Positions 9,021 through 18,035 of a DNA stretch of 64,000 nt are shown piece after piece. Within the stretch, counting starts at the first letter, position 1. Every line of letters begins with the position of its first letter. Both the position numbers and the translations under genes were made by a program. Source of the DNA: ZC4RG29 sp964521255 (GTDB taxonomy: Bacteria; Bacteroidota; Bacteroidia; Cytophagales; Cyclobacteriaceae). Location of the stretch: NCBI GenBank assembly GCA_964521255.1, contig CAZFRM010000022.1, positions 1 to 64,000 on the forward strand. The letters run 5' to 3'. The notes beneath the pieces were generated by a model, which was given only the letters and a program-made list of their open reading frames with translations, was not told the DNA's origin and did no database searches.

Positions 9021-10490
9021 CTATTTACTCAATGCGTGATAATTTGAAATTATGCTTAACACATTTTCCACGGCTGCTTCCGATATCTTCAATAATGGCG
9101 ATGGAAAAATTCCGATACCTATTACCAATATCACTAGTGGATACAATACAATTTTTTCCTGAGCCGTGAGGTCAAGAAATTTCCTTGTTGTTTCTGATTC
9201 ATTTCCCAGAACAGTTCTTTGAAAACCTTTCAACATATATACAGCACCCAGTATCATGGTTAGTCCTGCAAATGCACCAATCAGATAGTCGTATTGGAAA
9301 ACCGCATTGATGAGCAGGAACTCTCCGATAAATCCACTCGTCACAGGTAGTGCAACACTTCCCAACGTCATAATAACAAAGACCGTAGCGAACTTCGGCG
9401 CCACAAGACGAATACCACCAAGCTGTTCAATTACTTGGGTATTAGTTCGGGACATAATAATATCGATGATAAAGAACAAGCCAACAATCACTATTCCATG
9501 ACTGATCATTTGAATCATAGCGCCTTGTATGCCTATTTTGTTTAACGTAAATATCCCGGCCGCAATCAATCCAACGTGAGCAATAGATGAATAGGCAATC
9601 AATTTCTTAAGATCCTTTTGCACAAGAGCAATGCAGGAGGCGTAAACAATTCCAATCACAGAAAGGATGATAGCAGTAGAACGCCATTCTTCAACACCCT
9701 GAGGTACCAAAGGAATCAGCCATCGAATCAATCCGTAAATTCCCATCTTAAGCATGATGCCCGATAATAACATTGTGCCTTGCGCCGGTGCGTTGTTATA
9801 TGTATCAGGCTGCCAGGTATGAAATGGAAATACTGGCATCTTAATAGCGAAGGCAACAAACATTGCCCAGAAAATCAATCCCTGTTCTTGAAGTGAAAGC
9901 TGTTGTGCTGTAGCGTACAGCGCCTGTATGTCAAAAGAATGTGGAGTCGGCGTTTTGAAGTAAACATAGATCAACGCCACAAGCATGATCAGGCTACCTG
10001 CTAATGTATAAATGAAAAACTTCAGCGTTATGCTATTACGATTTTCACCTCCCCAACGGAGGCATATAATATAAATAGGAATTAATGCGAGCTCCCAAAA
10101 TATGTAGAACAGGAATCCATCCAGCACCGTAAAAACTCCTACCAACGCCATTTCCATGACCAGGATGAGCGAATAAAACGAAACCGGCTTATTATCAACA
10201 ACAGGTGATGACAAAATAATAAAAGGAACCAACAAAGTAGTAAGCAAAACAAGCAACAAGCTTATTCCATCAGCCCCAGCGTGAAAGTGAATGCCTTGTG
10301 ATGCAATCCACGGGAAGTTTATTTCAAACTGAGTGGTCCCATCTGCATTGAAATTGTTAATGGCAACAATACAAATAATAAGTTCTATAACGGAAGCAAC
10401 AGCAGCTACTATCCTTCCTTGTTGTTGATTGAACAACAACACAAGTAAAGATGCAAGTAAAGGCCAGAAGATAAGTGAAAGTATCATCAT
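9021..10490 (-). CDS. nuoM: NADH-quinone oxidoreductase subunit M (complex I, operon 1)
   Basis: A 489-residue antiporter-like membrane subunit of complex I, expected to form a proton channel with about 14 membrane helices. Visible marks are FYIFWELALIPIYIICLRWGG (the key channel glutamate in FWE), KMPVFPFHTWQPDTYNNAPAQGT and KKLIAYSSIAHVGL. Length agrees with the family (about 490-510). The gene starts 1 base after the nuoL stop and ends 3 bases before nuoN, so translation is probably coupled along the L-M-N end of the operon. Two ATGs in a row (10490 and 10487) make the exact start uncertain by one residue. Confidence 0.96.
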   Translation of the reverse strand: MMILSLIFWPLLASLLVLLFNQQQGRIVAAVASVIELIICIVAINNFNADGTTQFEINFPWIASQGIHFHAGADGISLLLVLLTTLLVPFIILSSPVVDNKPVSFYSLILVMEMALVGVFTVLDGFLFYIFWELALIPIYIICLRWGGENRNSITLKFFIYTLAGSLIMLVALIYVYFKTPTPHSFDIQALYATAQQLSLQEQGLIFWAMFVAFAIKMPVFPFHTWQPDTYNNAPAQGTMLLSGIMLKMGIYGLIRWLIPLVPQGVEEWRSTAIILSVIGIVYASCIALVQKDLKKLIAYSSIAHVGLIAAGIFTLNKIGIQGAMIQMISHGIVIVGLFFIIDIIMSRTNTQVIEQLGGIRLVAPKFATVFVIMTLGSVALPVTSGFIGEFLLINAVFQYDYLIGAFAGLTMILGAVYMLKGFQRTVLGNESETTRKFLDLTAQEKIVLYPLVILVIGIGIFPSPLLKISEAAVENVLSIISNYHALSK

Positions 10491-10491
10491 A

Positions 10492-12402
10492 TTACCAAAT
10501 CCAGCTTGTAGTGACTAACATTACAATTACACTTATTACCATTACTAAAATATAAAAACCCGTGTTTCCGGTTTGCATATACCTTAATGTCTTGCTTCCC
10601 CATTGCACAACTTCTCCGGTTCCATTAACAATTCTATCGATTAATGATTTATCAATAATGTTGTAAAATAATTCTGATAGACTATTAAGAGGTTTCACAA
10701 TTATCGCTTCATACAATTCATCAACATAGTACTTATAATAAAGCACTTTCTTCATACCCTTTAGCGAACCTTCATCAACAGGTATTCTTTTCGATTTAAC
10801 ATAAATTGAAAAAGCAATTGCGATTACAACCAATGTAAAAACTACAATCACTCCCATCAACATTAACTCTGTGCCATGTGACATGTGGTGTTGCGCAAGC
10901 AAGGGAGCCGACTTTTCGAATACAGGGGAAAGAAATTCCTTCAATGCATTTCCACCACCCAACACTTCCGGAACACCAACAAAACCTCCTATTACCGACA
11001 AGACAGCCAGTACTATTAGCGGAACCGTCATTGACTTAGGGGATTCATGTACATGATGCATTACATCAGCACTTGCCCGTGGAGCACCCGTAAACGTGAG
11101 GAAAAGTAATCGGAACATATAAAATGCAGTAAGCAAGGAAACAAGAACAGCAAAGCCCCAAACGACAGGACTACTCATAAATGCATTTGCAAGTATTTCA
11201 TCTTTTGAAAAGAATCCTGCAAAAGGAGGAATACCAGCTATGGCAAGTGTACCGATAAGAAATGTTAACCAGGTAATTGGTACAAATTTCTTTAGTCCAC
11301 CCATTCGTCTTAAATCCTGTTCGCCGCTTAAAGCATGAATTACACTGCCTGCTCCCAGGAACAACAACGCTTTAAAGAAAGCATGTGTCATCATATGAAA
11401 GATACCTGTAGCGTAAGCACCTACACCAAGCGCAACGAACATCAATCCTAACTGACTTACGGTACTGTATGCCAAAACTTTCTTGATGTCATTCTGCATT
11501 ACAGCAATGGTAGCTGCAAAGAGTGAAGTAATCAGGCCAACTATCATCACCAACTCTAACGATAAAGGCGCGAGTGAATACAAAATATTATTTCGCGCAA
11601 CCATGTATATACCGGCCGTCACCATGGTAGCAGCATGTATCAAGGCTGATACAGGTGTAGGTCCTGCCATGGCATCGGGTAGCCAGGTGTACAAAGGTAT
11701 TTGAGCACTTTTCCCAATGGCTCCGATAAATAATAAAATGGTAATAAAGGTTATAAGCTGATCACCTTGCTTAAATGATTCTGCCTGTGAAAAAACATCA
11801 GCATAAGCAATGCTTCCAAAATTCATAAAGATCAGTATGATACCCAAGACCAAACCAAGATCACCGATACGGTTCATGATAAATGCCTTATTAGCAGCAT
11901 CCGTGTATTCTTTATTCTTAAACCAAAAGCCAATCAGGAGATAGGAACACAATCCAACGCCCTCCCATCCTACAAACATGATGAGGTAGTTGGAGCCCAT
12001 CACTAACATTAGCATGAAGAAAATAAACAGGTTCAGATAGGAAAAGAATCGGTTGAAACCTTCATCGTCATGCATGTAACCTACGGAGTAGACGTGGATT
12101 AAAAATCCCACTCCTGTAATGATCAACATCATCAACGAACTTAATGGGTCAACAAGAAAAGAAACCGATGCAGAAAATCTTCCGGCGCTGAACCATTCAT
12201 ATAAAGTATAGGTAATTGATTCACCGGGATGTGATAAAAGATTTAAAAATACTATGAATGATAAAACGAAAGAAATCAAAACAACACCACAAGCCATTAC
12301 GGATGTGAATCCTTTTGAAAATCGATTGACAAATAATCCTGTGACAACAAAGCCAAGCAATGGCAATAAAGGAATAAGCGCTATAAGAAAAGAACCCTGC
12401 AT
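10492..12402 (-). CDS. nuoL: NADH-quinone oxidoreductase subunit L (complex I, operon 1)
   Basis: A 636-residue antiporter-like subunit at the far end of the membrane arm of complex I. Evidence: FVGWEGVGLCSYLLIGFWFK, GKSAQIPLYTWLPDAMAGPT, SALIHAATMVTAGIYMVAR and KKVLAYSTVSQLGLMF, plus a C-terminal extension with YKYYVDELYEAIIVKPL, the region that forms the long lateral helix and final membrane anchor in known structures. The ATG at 12402 overlaps the nuoK stop by one base (TGATG) and is preferred over two upstream GTG codons. Length is slightly longer than the E. coli protein (613) and typical of Bacteroidota. Confidence 0.96.
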   Translation of the reverse strand: MQGSFLIALIPLLPLLGFVVTGLFVNRFSKGFTSVMACGVVLISFVLSFIVFLNLLSHPGESITYTLYEWFSAGRFSASVSFLVDPLSSLMMLIITGVGFLIHVYSVGYMHDDEGFNRFFSYLNLFIFFMLMLVMGSNYLIMFVGWEGVGLCSYLLIGFWFKNKEYTDAANKAFIMNRIGDLGLVLGIILIFMNFGSIAYADVFSQAESFKQGDQLITFITILLFIGAIGKSAQIPLYTWLPDAMAGPTPVSALIHAATMVTAGIYMVARNNILYSLAPLSLELVMIVGLITSLFAATIAVMQNDIKKVLAYSTVSQLGLMFVALGVGAYATGIFHMMTHAFFKALLFLGAGSVIHALSGEQDLRRMGGLKKFVPITWLTFLIGTLAIAGIPPFAGFFSKDEILANAFMSSPVVWGFAVLVSLLTAFYMFRLLFLTFTGAPRASADVMHHVHESPKSMTVPLIVLAVLSVIGGFVGVPEVLGGGNALKEFLSPVFEKSAPLLAQHHMSHGTELMLMGVIVVFTLVVIAIAFSIYVKSKRIPVDEGSLKGMKKVLYYKYYVDELYEAIIVKPLNSLSELFYNIIDKSLIDRIVNGTGEVVQWGSKTLRYMQTGNTGFYILVMVISVIVMLVTTSWIW

Positions 12403-12719
12403 CACCACTTCAGTTTATTCAGAATATTGATATCTGTTGTTTTAATATTATTATAGATCACGATAAGAATAGCAAGCCCTACGCCAACCTCGGCAGCAGC
12501 AACCGCCATAATAAAGAAGACAAACACTTGCCCATCACTATCCTGGTGATAATTTGAAAATGCTACAAGAAGTACATTAACAGCATTAAGCATGAGTTCA
12601 ATACACATAAATATTATGATGGCATTTCTTCTCAACAGCACACCAATAACACCAATGGCAAACAAAGCGCTGCTTAGTAAGATGTAATAATTCAACGGTA
12701 TACCTTGTACTTCCTCCAT
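12402..12719 (-). CDS. nuoK: NADH-quinone oxidoreductase subunit K (complex I, operon 1)
   Basis: A 105-residue three-helix membrane subunit of complex I. The conserved membrane glutamate is visible in FMCIELMLNAVN and a second acidic residue in MAVAAAEVGVGLAI; both lie on the proton path in the family. The ATG at 12719 is chosen because it gives the normal length and leaves a 7-base gap from nuoJ; the upstream in-frame codon at 12734 is TTG and would overlap nuoJ. The stop overlaps the nuoL start (TGATG), a standard sign of translational coupling. Confidence 0.95.
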   Translation of the reverse strand: MEEVQGIPLNYYILLSSALFAIGVIGVLLRRNAIIIFMCIELMLNAVNVLLVAFSNYHQDSDGQVFVFFIMAVAAAEVGVGLAILIVIYNNIKTTDINILNKLKW

Positions 12720-12726
12720 GACACTA

Positions 12727-13311
12727 CTATTCAAGTGTTACTTTCTCAATGTTTTGTTTGATGCCCGATCCATCTACAGCGTCTTTGACATTTTCACGTC
12801 TACCATGTTTCTTTTTCCTGTGTGTTTTACCCAACAACACTGCACCTACCATTGACGTTAACAACAAAATGGATACAGTCTCAAACGGCAAAAGAAACTC
12901 TCCCAATAAAACTTTTCCGAGATTCTTTACGGTCCCTATAGTGGCTGTTGTGTCCGTATTTATATATGCAGTATTATCAACGCTTTTAAGGGCACCAACC
13001 AGTATAACAAACAGAAGCCCTCCGGTGATAACAGCAATTATCTTCATGAGCATGCTCTTTTGCTCTTCTTGCTGATCGTTCAAATTCATCATCATGATAA
13101 CATAGAGAAAGAGCACCATTATGGCTCCTGCATAAACAATCACATGCACTGCAGCGAGGAAAGTTGCGCTCATTAGCAGGTAATGACAAGCAATAGTAAA
13201 GAAAGTCATCACCAAAAAGATGACACTGTAAACCGGGTTCCTGGAAAACACGACCATCAATGCACCAAGCACAGCGAGAAAAGACAGAAAGTAAAATGCG
13301 TATAAGGTCAC
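12727..13311 (-). CDS. nuoJ: NADH-quinone oxidoreductase subunit J (complex I, operon 1)
   Basis: A 194-residue membrane subunit of complex I with five predicted helices. The signature is in the first half: SRNPVYSVIFLVMTFFTIA, AVHVIVYAGAIMVLFLYVIM, the latter containing the family pi-bulge helix, while the second half is more hydrophilic and ends in a basic, KKKHGRREN-rich tail of about 30 residues. It uses a GTG start at 13311; no ATG would keep the first helix. Before it is a 186-base repeat-filled gap separating it from nuoI, the widest gap in this operon. Confidence 0.94.
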   Translation of the reverse strand: MTLYAFYFLSFLAVLGALMVVFSRNPVYSVIFLVMTFFTIACHYLLMSATFLAAVHVIVYAGAIMVLFLYVIMMMNLNDQQEEQKSMLMKIIAVITGGLLFVILVGALKSVDNTAYINTDTTATIGTVKNLGKVLLGEFLLPFETVSILLLTSMVGAVLLGKTHRKKKHGRRENVKDAVDGSGIKQNIEKVTLE

Positions 13312-13319
13312 GGGGATGG

Positions 13320-13347
13320 TTATTGATTATTGGTTATTGGTTAATAG
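13320..13347. repeat. Array of four 7-base units in the nuoI-nuoJ gap
   Basis: Reading the plus strand, four units follow without gap: TTATTGA, TTATTGG, TTATTGG, TTAATAG. They end just before the CAGTGACATT arm of the adjoining stem-loop element. The same unit family recurs beside the related element at 20,393-20,418 and at 17,518, 37,624, 45,185 and 58,950. Confidence 0.75.
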
Positions 13348-13350
13348 TGT

Positions 13351-13441
13351 CAGTGACATTGTAGTTCGTACTTATTGTAAAACGAGGCCATTAAAGTCCC
13401 TCTCCTTTGCCTGTCCCGATTATTTCGGGGGAGAGGGATTT
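13351..13441. repeat. Composite stem-loop element, copy 1 (nuoI-nuoJ gap)
   Basis: A 45-base arm beginning CAGTGACATTGTAGTTCGTA leads into a stem AAGTCCCTCTCC / GGAGAGGGATTT. Within the loop is a smaller hairpin, CCCGA-TTAT-TTCGGG. The arm and first half of the stem match, in opposite orientation, the copy between nuoA and nuoB (20,325-20,392). It lies wholly between nuoI and nuoJ, inside the presumed transcript. Confidence 0.75.
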
Positions 13442-13443
13442 AG

Positions 13444-13490
13444 CCTGCCTGCTGCAGGCAGGGGTGAGCCTGCCTGCCGGCAAAGGCAGG
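13444..13490. repeat. Two GC-rich palindromes next to the stem-loop element
   Basis: CCTGCCTGC-T-GCAGGCAGG (13,444-13,462) is a perfect 9-base-pair hairpin; CCTGCCTGCCGGCAAAGGCAGG starts at 13,469 and is a second, imperfect one. Both are much richer in GC than their surroundings, which marks them as inserted repeat units rather than operon sequence. Confidence 0.7.
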
Positions 13491-13497
13491 GCCAAAC

Positions 13498-14067
13498 CTA
13501 TTTATTATGCGACAATTTTTTCTGTGTTTTAAATTCCAGGACATTTGGCGTTTGTCTTTTTGAAACATCCACACGCTGATCAACCGGTTCTACCAGTTTA
13601 TCTTTTCCGTAGACAAATTCACCCCGTCGAAAATCGGTTGTTACGATTCTGTCCGTGAGAAAAATTGCTTCTTTAGGACATGCCTCTTCACAAAGTCCGC
13701 AGAAAATGCAGCGCAGCATATTTATTTCATATGTTGCTGCATACTTTTCCTCGCGATAGAGATTCTCCTCTCCCTTATTTCGCTCTGCAGCAGTCATCGT
13801 AATAGCTTCTGCAGGGCACGCCACGGCACATAACCCGCAGGCTGTGCATCTTTCAGCGCCTTTATCGTCGCGCTTTAAAACATGCAGGCCACGGTATACC
13901 GGGCTGAACGACCGCTTCTGCTCCGGGTATTTTATAGTGGCCTTGCGTTTGAATAAGTGTCGAAGCGTAATACTAATACCTCCCAGGATGGCGGGAAGAT
14001 AAATCTTCTCCATAAACGTCATCCGTTTATTCACAACTACTTTCGAACGTCCTGATAAGGATTGCAT
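13498..14067 (-). CDS. nuoI: NADH-quinone oxidoreductase subunit I, 2x[4Fe-4S] (complex I, operon 1)
   Basis: A 189-residue ferredoxin-like subunit of the peripheral arm of complex I that carries the N6a and N6b clusters and passes electrons to NuoB. Both binding motifs are intact: CTACGLCAVACP and CIFCGLCEEACP. The N-terminus has an amphipathic helix, ILGGISITLRHLFKRKATIKYP, typical of the subunit's membrane-surface contact. It starts 14 bases after the nuoH stop. The tail after residue 150 (VDQRVDVSKRQTPNVLEF) is an extension of the kind seen in Bacteroidota. Confidence 0.95.
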   Translation of the reverse strand: MQSLSGRSKVVVNKRMTFMEKIYLPAILGGISITLRHLFKRKATIKYPEQKRSFSPVYRGLHVLKRDDKGAERCTACGLCAVACPAEAITMTAAERNKGEENLYREEKYAATYEINMLRCIFCGLCEEACPKEAIFLTDRIVTTDFRRGEFVYGKDKLVEPVDQRVDVSKRQTPNVLEFKTQKKLSHNK

Positions 14068-14081
14068 ACCAAATATTTATC

Positions 14082-15116
14082 CTATAATATCATCACTAAC
14101 CCGGTGATCGCTACATTAGCAATCGCCAAAGGTATTAATATTCTCCATCCTAAATTCATGAGCTGATCGTAACGGAAGCGGGGTAACGTCCATCGTATCC
14201 ACATGAAGAAAAAGATGAAGAAAGCTATTTTCATAAACAGAAATACAGTTCCAAGAATGGTGATCATATTGGCGCTTAAGCCAAGATCATGCATGAATGG
14301 AAAATTGTAACCACCAAAATATAAAGTACTGATAATGGAAGAAGACACAAACATATTGATGTACTCCGCGAAAAGATAAAAGCCAAGCTTCATACTGCTA
14401 TATTCCAAATGATATCCACCCACCAATTCTGTTTCAGATTCGGGTAAGTCAAATGGTGTACGATTGCATTCTGCAAAAGAGCAAATAATGAAAACTAAAA
14501 ACCCCAACGGCTGATAACATATGTTCCAGAAATTCCATGCGCCGCCTACACCTCCCGCCTGGAATTCAACAATCTCACGAAGACTTAACGTTCCCGTCAT
14601 CATGATCAATGAAATGATGGAAAGTCCCATAGGAATTTCATAGCTGATCATTTGTGCTGACGCGCGAATTGCGCCAAGCAACGAAAATTTATTGTTAGAG
14701 GCCCATCCTCCAATCATTATCCCGTAAACACCAATAGAAACGATTCCAAAAACATAGAGCAATCCAAAATTCAAATCAACTATCTGCAATACATACTGTC
14801 TCCCGCTAAACTCAATTACATTTCCCCACGGGATTACAACACCGGCCATGATAGCCGTCATCATAGCAATACAAGGTCCTATAATGAATAAAGTTTTATT
14901 GGAAACATTCGGAATGATTTCTTCTTTCATGAACATCTTCACACCATCGGCCAGCGGTTGAAGTAACCCAAACGGTCCGGCACGATTGGGTCCAATGCGA
15001 TCCTGAATAAACGCAGCAACTTTTCTTTCCAAATAAGTAGAATACATTGCCACCAATAACATTATGCCGAAGATGCACAAAACTAAAATTGCCTTATAGA
15101 TAAAAAACTCTGTCAT
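14082..15116 (-). CDS. nuoH: NADH-quinone oxidoreductase subunit H (complex I, operon 1)
   Basis: A 344-residue membrane subunit that forms much of the quinone-binding chamber at the junction with the peripheral arm. Signatures: QDRIGPNRAGPFGLLQPLAD, then FDLPESETELVGGYHLEYSS, whose acidic residues belong to the family's so-called E-channel. About eight helices are predicted and the length is normal (320-350). The ATG overlaps the nuoG stop by four bases (ATGA). Compared with the second NuoH it keeps RIGPNRAGPFG where the other has RYGPNRAGPFG and is 29 residues longer. Confidence 0.96.
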   Translation of the reverse strand: MTEFFIYKAILVLCIFGIMLLVAMYSTYLERKVAAFIQDRIGPNRAGPFGLLQPLADGVKMFMKEEIIPNVSNKTLFIIGPCIAMMTAIMAGVVIPWGNVIEFSGRQYVLQIVDLNFGLLYVFGIVSIGVYGIMIGGWASNNKFSLLGAIRASAQMISYEIPMGLSIISLIMMTGTLSLREIVEFQAGGVGGAWNFWNICYQPLGFLVFIICSFAECNRTPFDLPESETELVGGYHLEYSSMKLGFYLFAEYINMFVSSSIISTLYFGGYNFPFMHDLGLSANMITILGTVFLFMKIAFFIFFFMWIRWTLPRFRYDQLMNLGWRILIPLAIANVAITGLVMIL

Positions 15117-16126
15117 TCAGGCAAAGCGTTATTGTTGTTATTAGATTCAAGTTGTCTGCCCTTCTGGAATTCCAGTTGCCGATCGATTTCCTTCTTTAAT
15201 TTAGGGAGATCAATTTTTTCATAATGATTCTGAGCGATAACAGAATGGCGATCGATATGACGAGGGCCTTCTACCTCCCAATCTTTTAAATTCTTATGAT
15301 CGTATCTGCATTCATTACAGATAAATTCTTTCACTTCACCGAATTGATCTTTACGTGCTGTTACACGAAGTACATCATCACCTTTCGCCCACAATACAAC
15401 TTTTCCGGAACATTTGTCACAATGACGATGCGCATCTACTGGTTTAGTAAACCAAACTCTGTTTTTAAATCGAAATGTTTTATCTGTCAATGCACCTACC
15501 GGACATACATCGATCATGTTGCCGGAGAAATCATTATCGACTGAATGCTGAATGTAAGTACTTATCTCAGCGCGGTCACCACGATTCATTACTCCATGCA
15601 CTCTTTCATCTGTTAATTGATCTGCTACATATGTACATCGATAACAAAGTATGCAACGCGTCATATGCAGTTGGATCTTATCACCAATATCAATCTTCTC
15701 GAATGTACGACGCTCTTCTTCATAACGTGAAGTTGATGCACCATGTTCGTAAGCAAGATTTTGCAAGTCACACTCTCCGGCCTGATCGCAGACAGGACAA
15801 TCAAGTGGGTGATTGATCAATAAAAATTCAACAACGCCTTTTCGTGCTTCAAGTACTTCTGGTGAAGTTAAGTTTTCTACAACCATTCCGTCCTGAACCG
15901 GTGTTGAACAAGAGGCTACCAGCTTTGGCAATGGTCTCGGGTCTCTCGTTGAACCCTGGGCAACTCTAACAAGGCACACTCTGCATTTCCCACCGCTGTT
16001 TTGCAAACTGGTATAATAGCACATAGCAGGAGGAACCGACTCACCTCCTATTTTGCGTGCCGCAGTGAGGATGGTTGATCCATCAGGTACTTCTACTTCT
16101 ATTCCGTCTATTGTCAGTTTAGCCAT
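15113..16126 (-). CDS. nuoG: Short NuoG-type iron-sulfur subunit (complex I, operon 1)
   Basis: A 337-residue electron-transfer subunit of the peripheral arm. In order: a [2Fe-2S] domain (CYYTSLQNSGGKCRVCLVRV with a fourth Cys in VASCSTP), the His-Cys [4Fe-4S] motif (HPLDCPVCDQAGECDL), a second [4Fe-4S] set (CILCYRC and VCPVGALT), then a C-x2-C-x30-C-x2-C segment near residues 235-275, and a short basic tail. It stops before the molybdopterin-oxidoreductase-like domain that makes NuoG about 900 residues elsewhere; Bacteroidota complex I commonly has this short form. The tail is uninterrupted and overlaps nuoH cleanly, so this is not a frameshift. Its long counterpart is at 38,781-41,450. Confidence 0.93.
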   Translation of the reverse strand: MAKLTIDGIEVEVPDGSTILTAARKIGGESVPPAMCYYTSLQNSGGKCRVCLVRVAQGSTRDPRPLPKLVASCSTPVQDGMVVENLTSPEVLEARKGVVEFLLINHPLDCPVCDQAGECDLQNLAYEHGASTSRYEEERRTFEKIDIGDKIQLHMTRCILCYRCTYVADQLTDERVHGVMNRGDRAEISTYIQHSVDNDFSGNMIDVCPVGALTDKTFRFKNRVWFTKPVDAHRHCDKCSGKVVLWAKGDDVLRVTARKDQFGEVKEFICNECRYDHKNLKDWEVEGPRHIDRHSVIAQNHYEKIDLPKLKKEIDRQLEFQKGRQLESNNNNNALPE

Positions 16127-16141
16127 TTCTTAGTTCAATTA

Positions 16142-17503
16142 TTATGCTGTTACCATTTGTCTTTCAGAAACGAATGGTTCCATTTCAAAATGCTTAGGGT
16201 TCTTTACCTTTTCAGGATATTTGACATGATATTCAAATTCCTCACGGAAATGCCTAACCGCACTGGCTACTGGCCATGCAGCAGCTTCTCCAAGAGGACA
16301 TATTGTTTTGCCTTCAATCTTTTTTGCTACATCCACCAATAAATCAATATCACTTATTTTACCATGACCATGCTCAAGGCGATGAAGTACCTTCTCCATC
16401 CACCCGGTACCTTCACGACAAGGACTACATTGTCCACACGACTCATGGTGATAGAAGCGTGCAAAACTCCAGAGGTTTCGAACGATGCAGGTTGTTTCAT
16501 CCATTACGATAAAACCACCAGAGCCTAACATAGTACCGGTTTGAAATCCTCCATCTGCGAGTGACTCATAGGTCATAAGACGTGGATCTCCTTTTGCAGT
16601 TTTTAGAATAAGATCAGCAGGAAGAATAGGCACAGAAGAACCACCTGCCACAACAGCTTTAAGTTTTCTTCCTTTCCAGATACCGCCACAATACTCATCA
16701 GAATATATAAATTCTTCCACCGGAAGACCAAGTTCAATTTCGTAAACACCGGGCTTGTTGATATGACCACTGGCGGAGATAAGTTTTGTACCTGTACTTT
16801 TACCTATACCAATTCTTGAATAGGCATCACCACCCATGTTCACGATGGCAGGTACAGTTGCTAACGATTCAACATTATTCACCAGTGTGGGACAATTATA
16901 CAATCCCATCACGGCAGGAAAATAGGGAGGCTTTAATCTTGGATTGCCTCGCTTTCCTTCAAGTGATTCCAACAACGCAGTTTCTTCACCACAGATGTAA
17001 GCGCCACCACCAGGGTGTACATAAAGTTCCAGTGAAAAATCAGTTCCTAAAATATTTTGTCCTAAAAATCCGGCTGAACGAGCTTCTTCAATAGCCTTCT
17101 CAAGAATGGGAAAAATCCAGCGAAACTCGCCGCGCATGTATATGTAGGCCGTCTTCGCACCAATCGCATAGCTGGCCAAGATCATGCCTTCAATTAACAT
17201 ATGCGGTATGTGCTCCATCAAATAACGATCTTTGAATGTGCCTGGCTCACTCTCATCAGCATTACAAACCAGGTATATCGGCTTGCCTGATTTTCTATCG
17301 AGGAAAGTCCACTTTAGTCCGGTAGGAAAACCAGCACCACCTCTGCCCCTGAGTCCTGACAACTTCACTTCTTCTGTCACGGCCTCCGGTGTCATGGACT
17401 TCAAAGCCTTTTCAACAGCTTCATAACCACCATGCCTGCGATAAACTTCAAAGGTGTTTATCCCAGGAACATCAATATGTTTTAATAACAGTTTGTGCAG
17501 CAT
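16142..17503 (-). CDS. nuoF: NADH-quinone oxidoreductase subunit F, NADH/FMN/[4Fe-4S] (complex I, operon 1)
   Basis: A 453-residue subunit that oxidises NADH through FMN and holds cluster N3. Evidence: the NADH/FMN loop LRGRGGAGFPTGLKW (about residues 48-62), NADESEPGTFKDR, the FMN-site segment YICGEETALLESLEGKRG, and the cluster ligands ESCGQCSPCREGTGW with a distal Cys in KTICPLGEAAAWP. Length matches the family (about 430-450). It follows nuoE after 29 bases that hold a 7-base-unit array, and precedes nuoG by 15 bases. Confidence 0.97.
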   Translation of the reverse strand: MLHKLLLKHIDVPGINTFEVYRRHGGYEAVEKALKSMTPEAVTEEVKLSGLRGRGGAGFPTGLKWTFLDRKSGKPIYLVCNADESEPGTFKDRYLMEHIPHMLIEGMILASYAIGAKTAYIYMRGEFRWIFPILEKAIEEARSAGFLGQNILGTDFSLELYVHPGGGAYICGEETALLESLEGKRGNPRLKPPYFPAVMGLYNCPTLVNNVESLATVPAIVNMGGDAYSRIGIGKSTGTKLISASGHINKPGVYEIELGLPVEEFIYSDEYCGGIWKGRKLKAVVAGGSSVPILPADLILKTAKGDPRLMTYESLADGGFQTGTMLGSGGFIVMDETTCIVRNLWSFARFYHHESCGQCSPCREGTGWMEKVLHRLEHGHGKISDIDLLVDVAKKIEGKTICPLGEAAAWPVASAVRHFREEFEYHVKYPEKVKNPKHFEMEPFVSERQMVTA

Positions 17504-17517
17504 TGAGTAAGCTATCC

Positions 17518-17545
17518 GTTATCAGTTAATAGTTATTTGTATTTA
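17518..17545. repeat. 7-base-unit array between nuoE and nuoF
   Basis: Four consecutive units on the plus strand: GTTATCA, GTTAATA, GTTATTT, GTATTTA. The array fills the gap between nuoF and nuoE and runs into the nuoE stop codon (17,533-17,535). Unit sequence is close to the arrays at 13,320 and 37,624. Confidence 0.6.
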
Positions 17546-18030
17546 GATCGTAGTTCATCCAACACTTCATCCATTGAATCACAACTCAAGTTCTCTATAT
17601 AATGTTGACCTACCTGCATCATGGGAGCTGTTCCACAAGATGCAAGACATTCCACTGCTTTGAGTGTAAACATTCCATCGGCAGAAGTTTCACCTTCTTT
17701 AATATTGAGTTTGTGTTCTATGTATTCTATAATTTCATCACTGCCTCTTATTTGACACGGCCCTGTTCGGCAAACTTCCAACAGACATTTGCCAACCGGT
17801 TTCAGGTTAAACATCGTGTAGAACGTAGCTACCTCATACACTTCAACAGGTTTGATATTTAATATCGAGGCTACATAATCCATCACCTCAGTACTAAGCC
17901 ATCCGCCAAACTCGGCCTGGGCAAGATGAAGTGCAGGTAACAAAGCTGATTTTTGTTTCCCTTCGGGATATCGCCCGATGATTTTATTCACCAGGGCAAG
18001 TGTCTCATCTGAAAATTTAATTTCCTTCAT
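17533..18030 (-). CDS. nuoE: NADH-quinone oxidoreductase subunit E, [2Fe-2S] (complex I, operon 1)
   Basis: A 165-residue thioredoxin-fold subunit carrying cluster N1a beside NuoF. The four ligands are present in EVCRTGPCQIRG and ECLASCGTAPMMQV; the helical N-terminal part has FGGWLSTEVMDYVASIL and the FYTMFNLKPVGK segment that leads into the cluster domain. Length is normal (about 155-175). It starts 5 bases after the nuoD stop. In the final codons the repeat array described at 17,518 overlaps the reading frame. Confidence 0.95.
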   Translation of the reverse strand: MKEIKFSDETLALVNKIIGRYPEGKQKSALLPALHLAQAEFGGWLSTEVMDYVASILNIKPVEVYEVATFYTMFNLKPVGKCLLEVCRTGPCQIRGSDEIIEYIEHKLNIKEGETSADGMFTLKAVECLASCGTAPMMQVGQHYIENLSCDSMDEVLDELRSKYK

Positions 18031-18035
18031 TACTG

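Noticed and set aside
12749..13075. Plus-strand frame inside nuoJ
   Set aside because: It is a shadow of the nuoJ coding strand with no motif.
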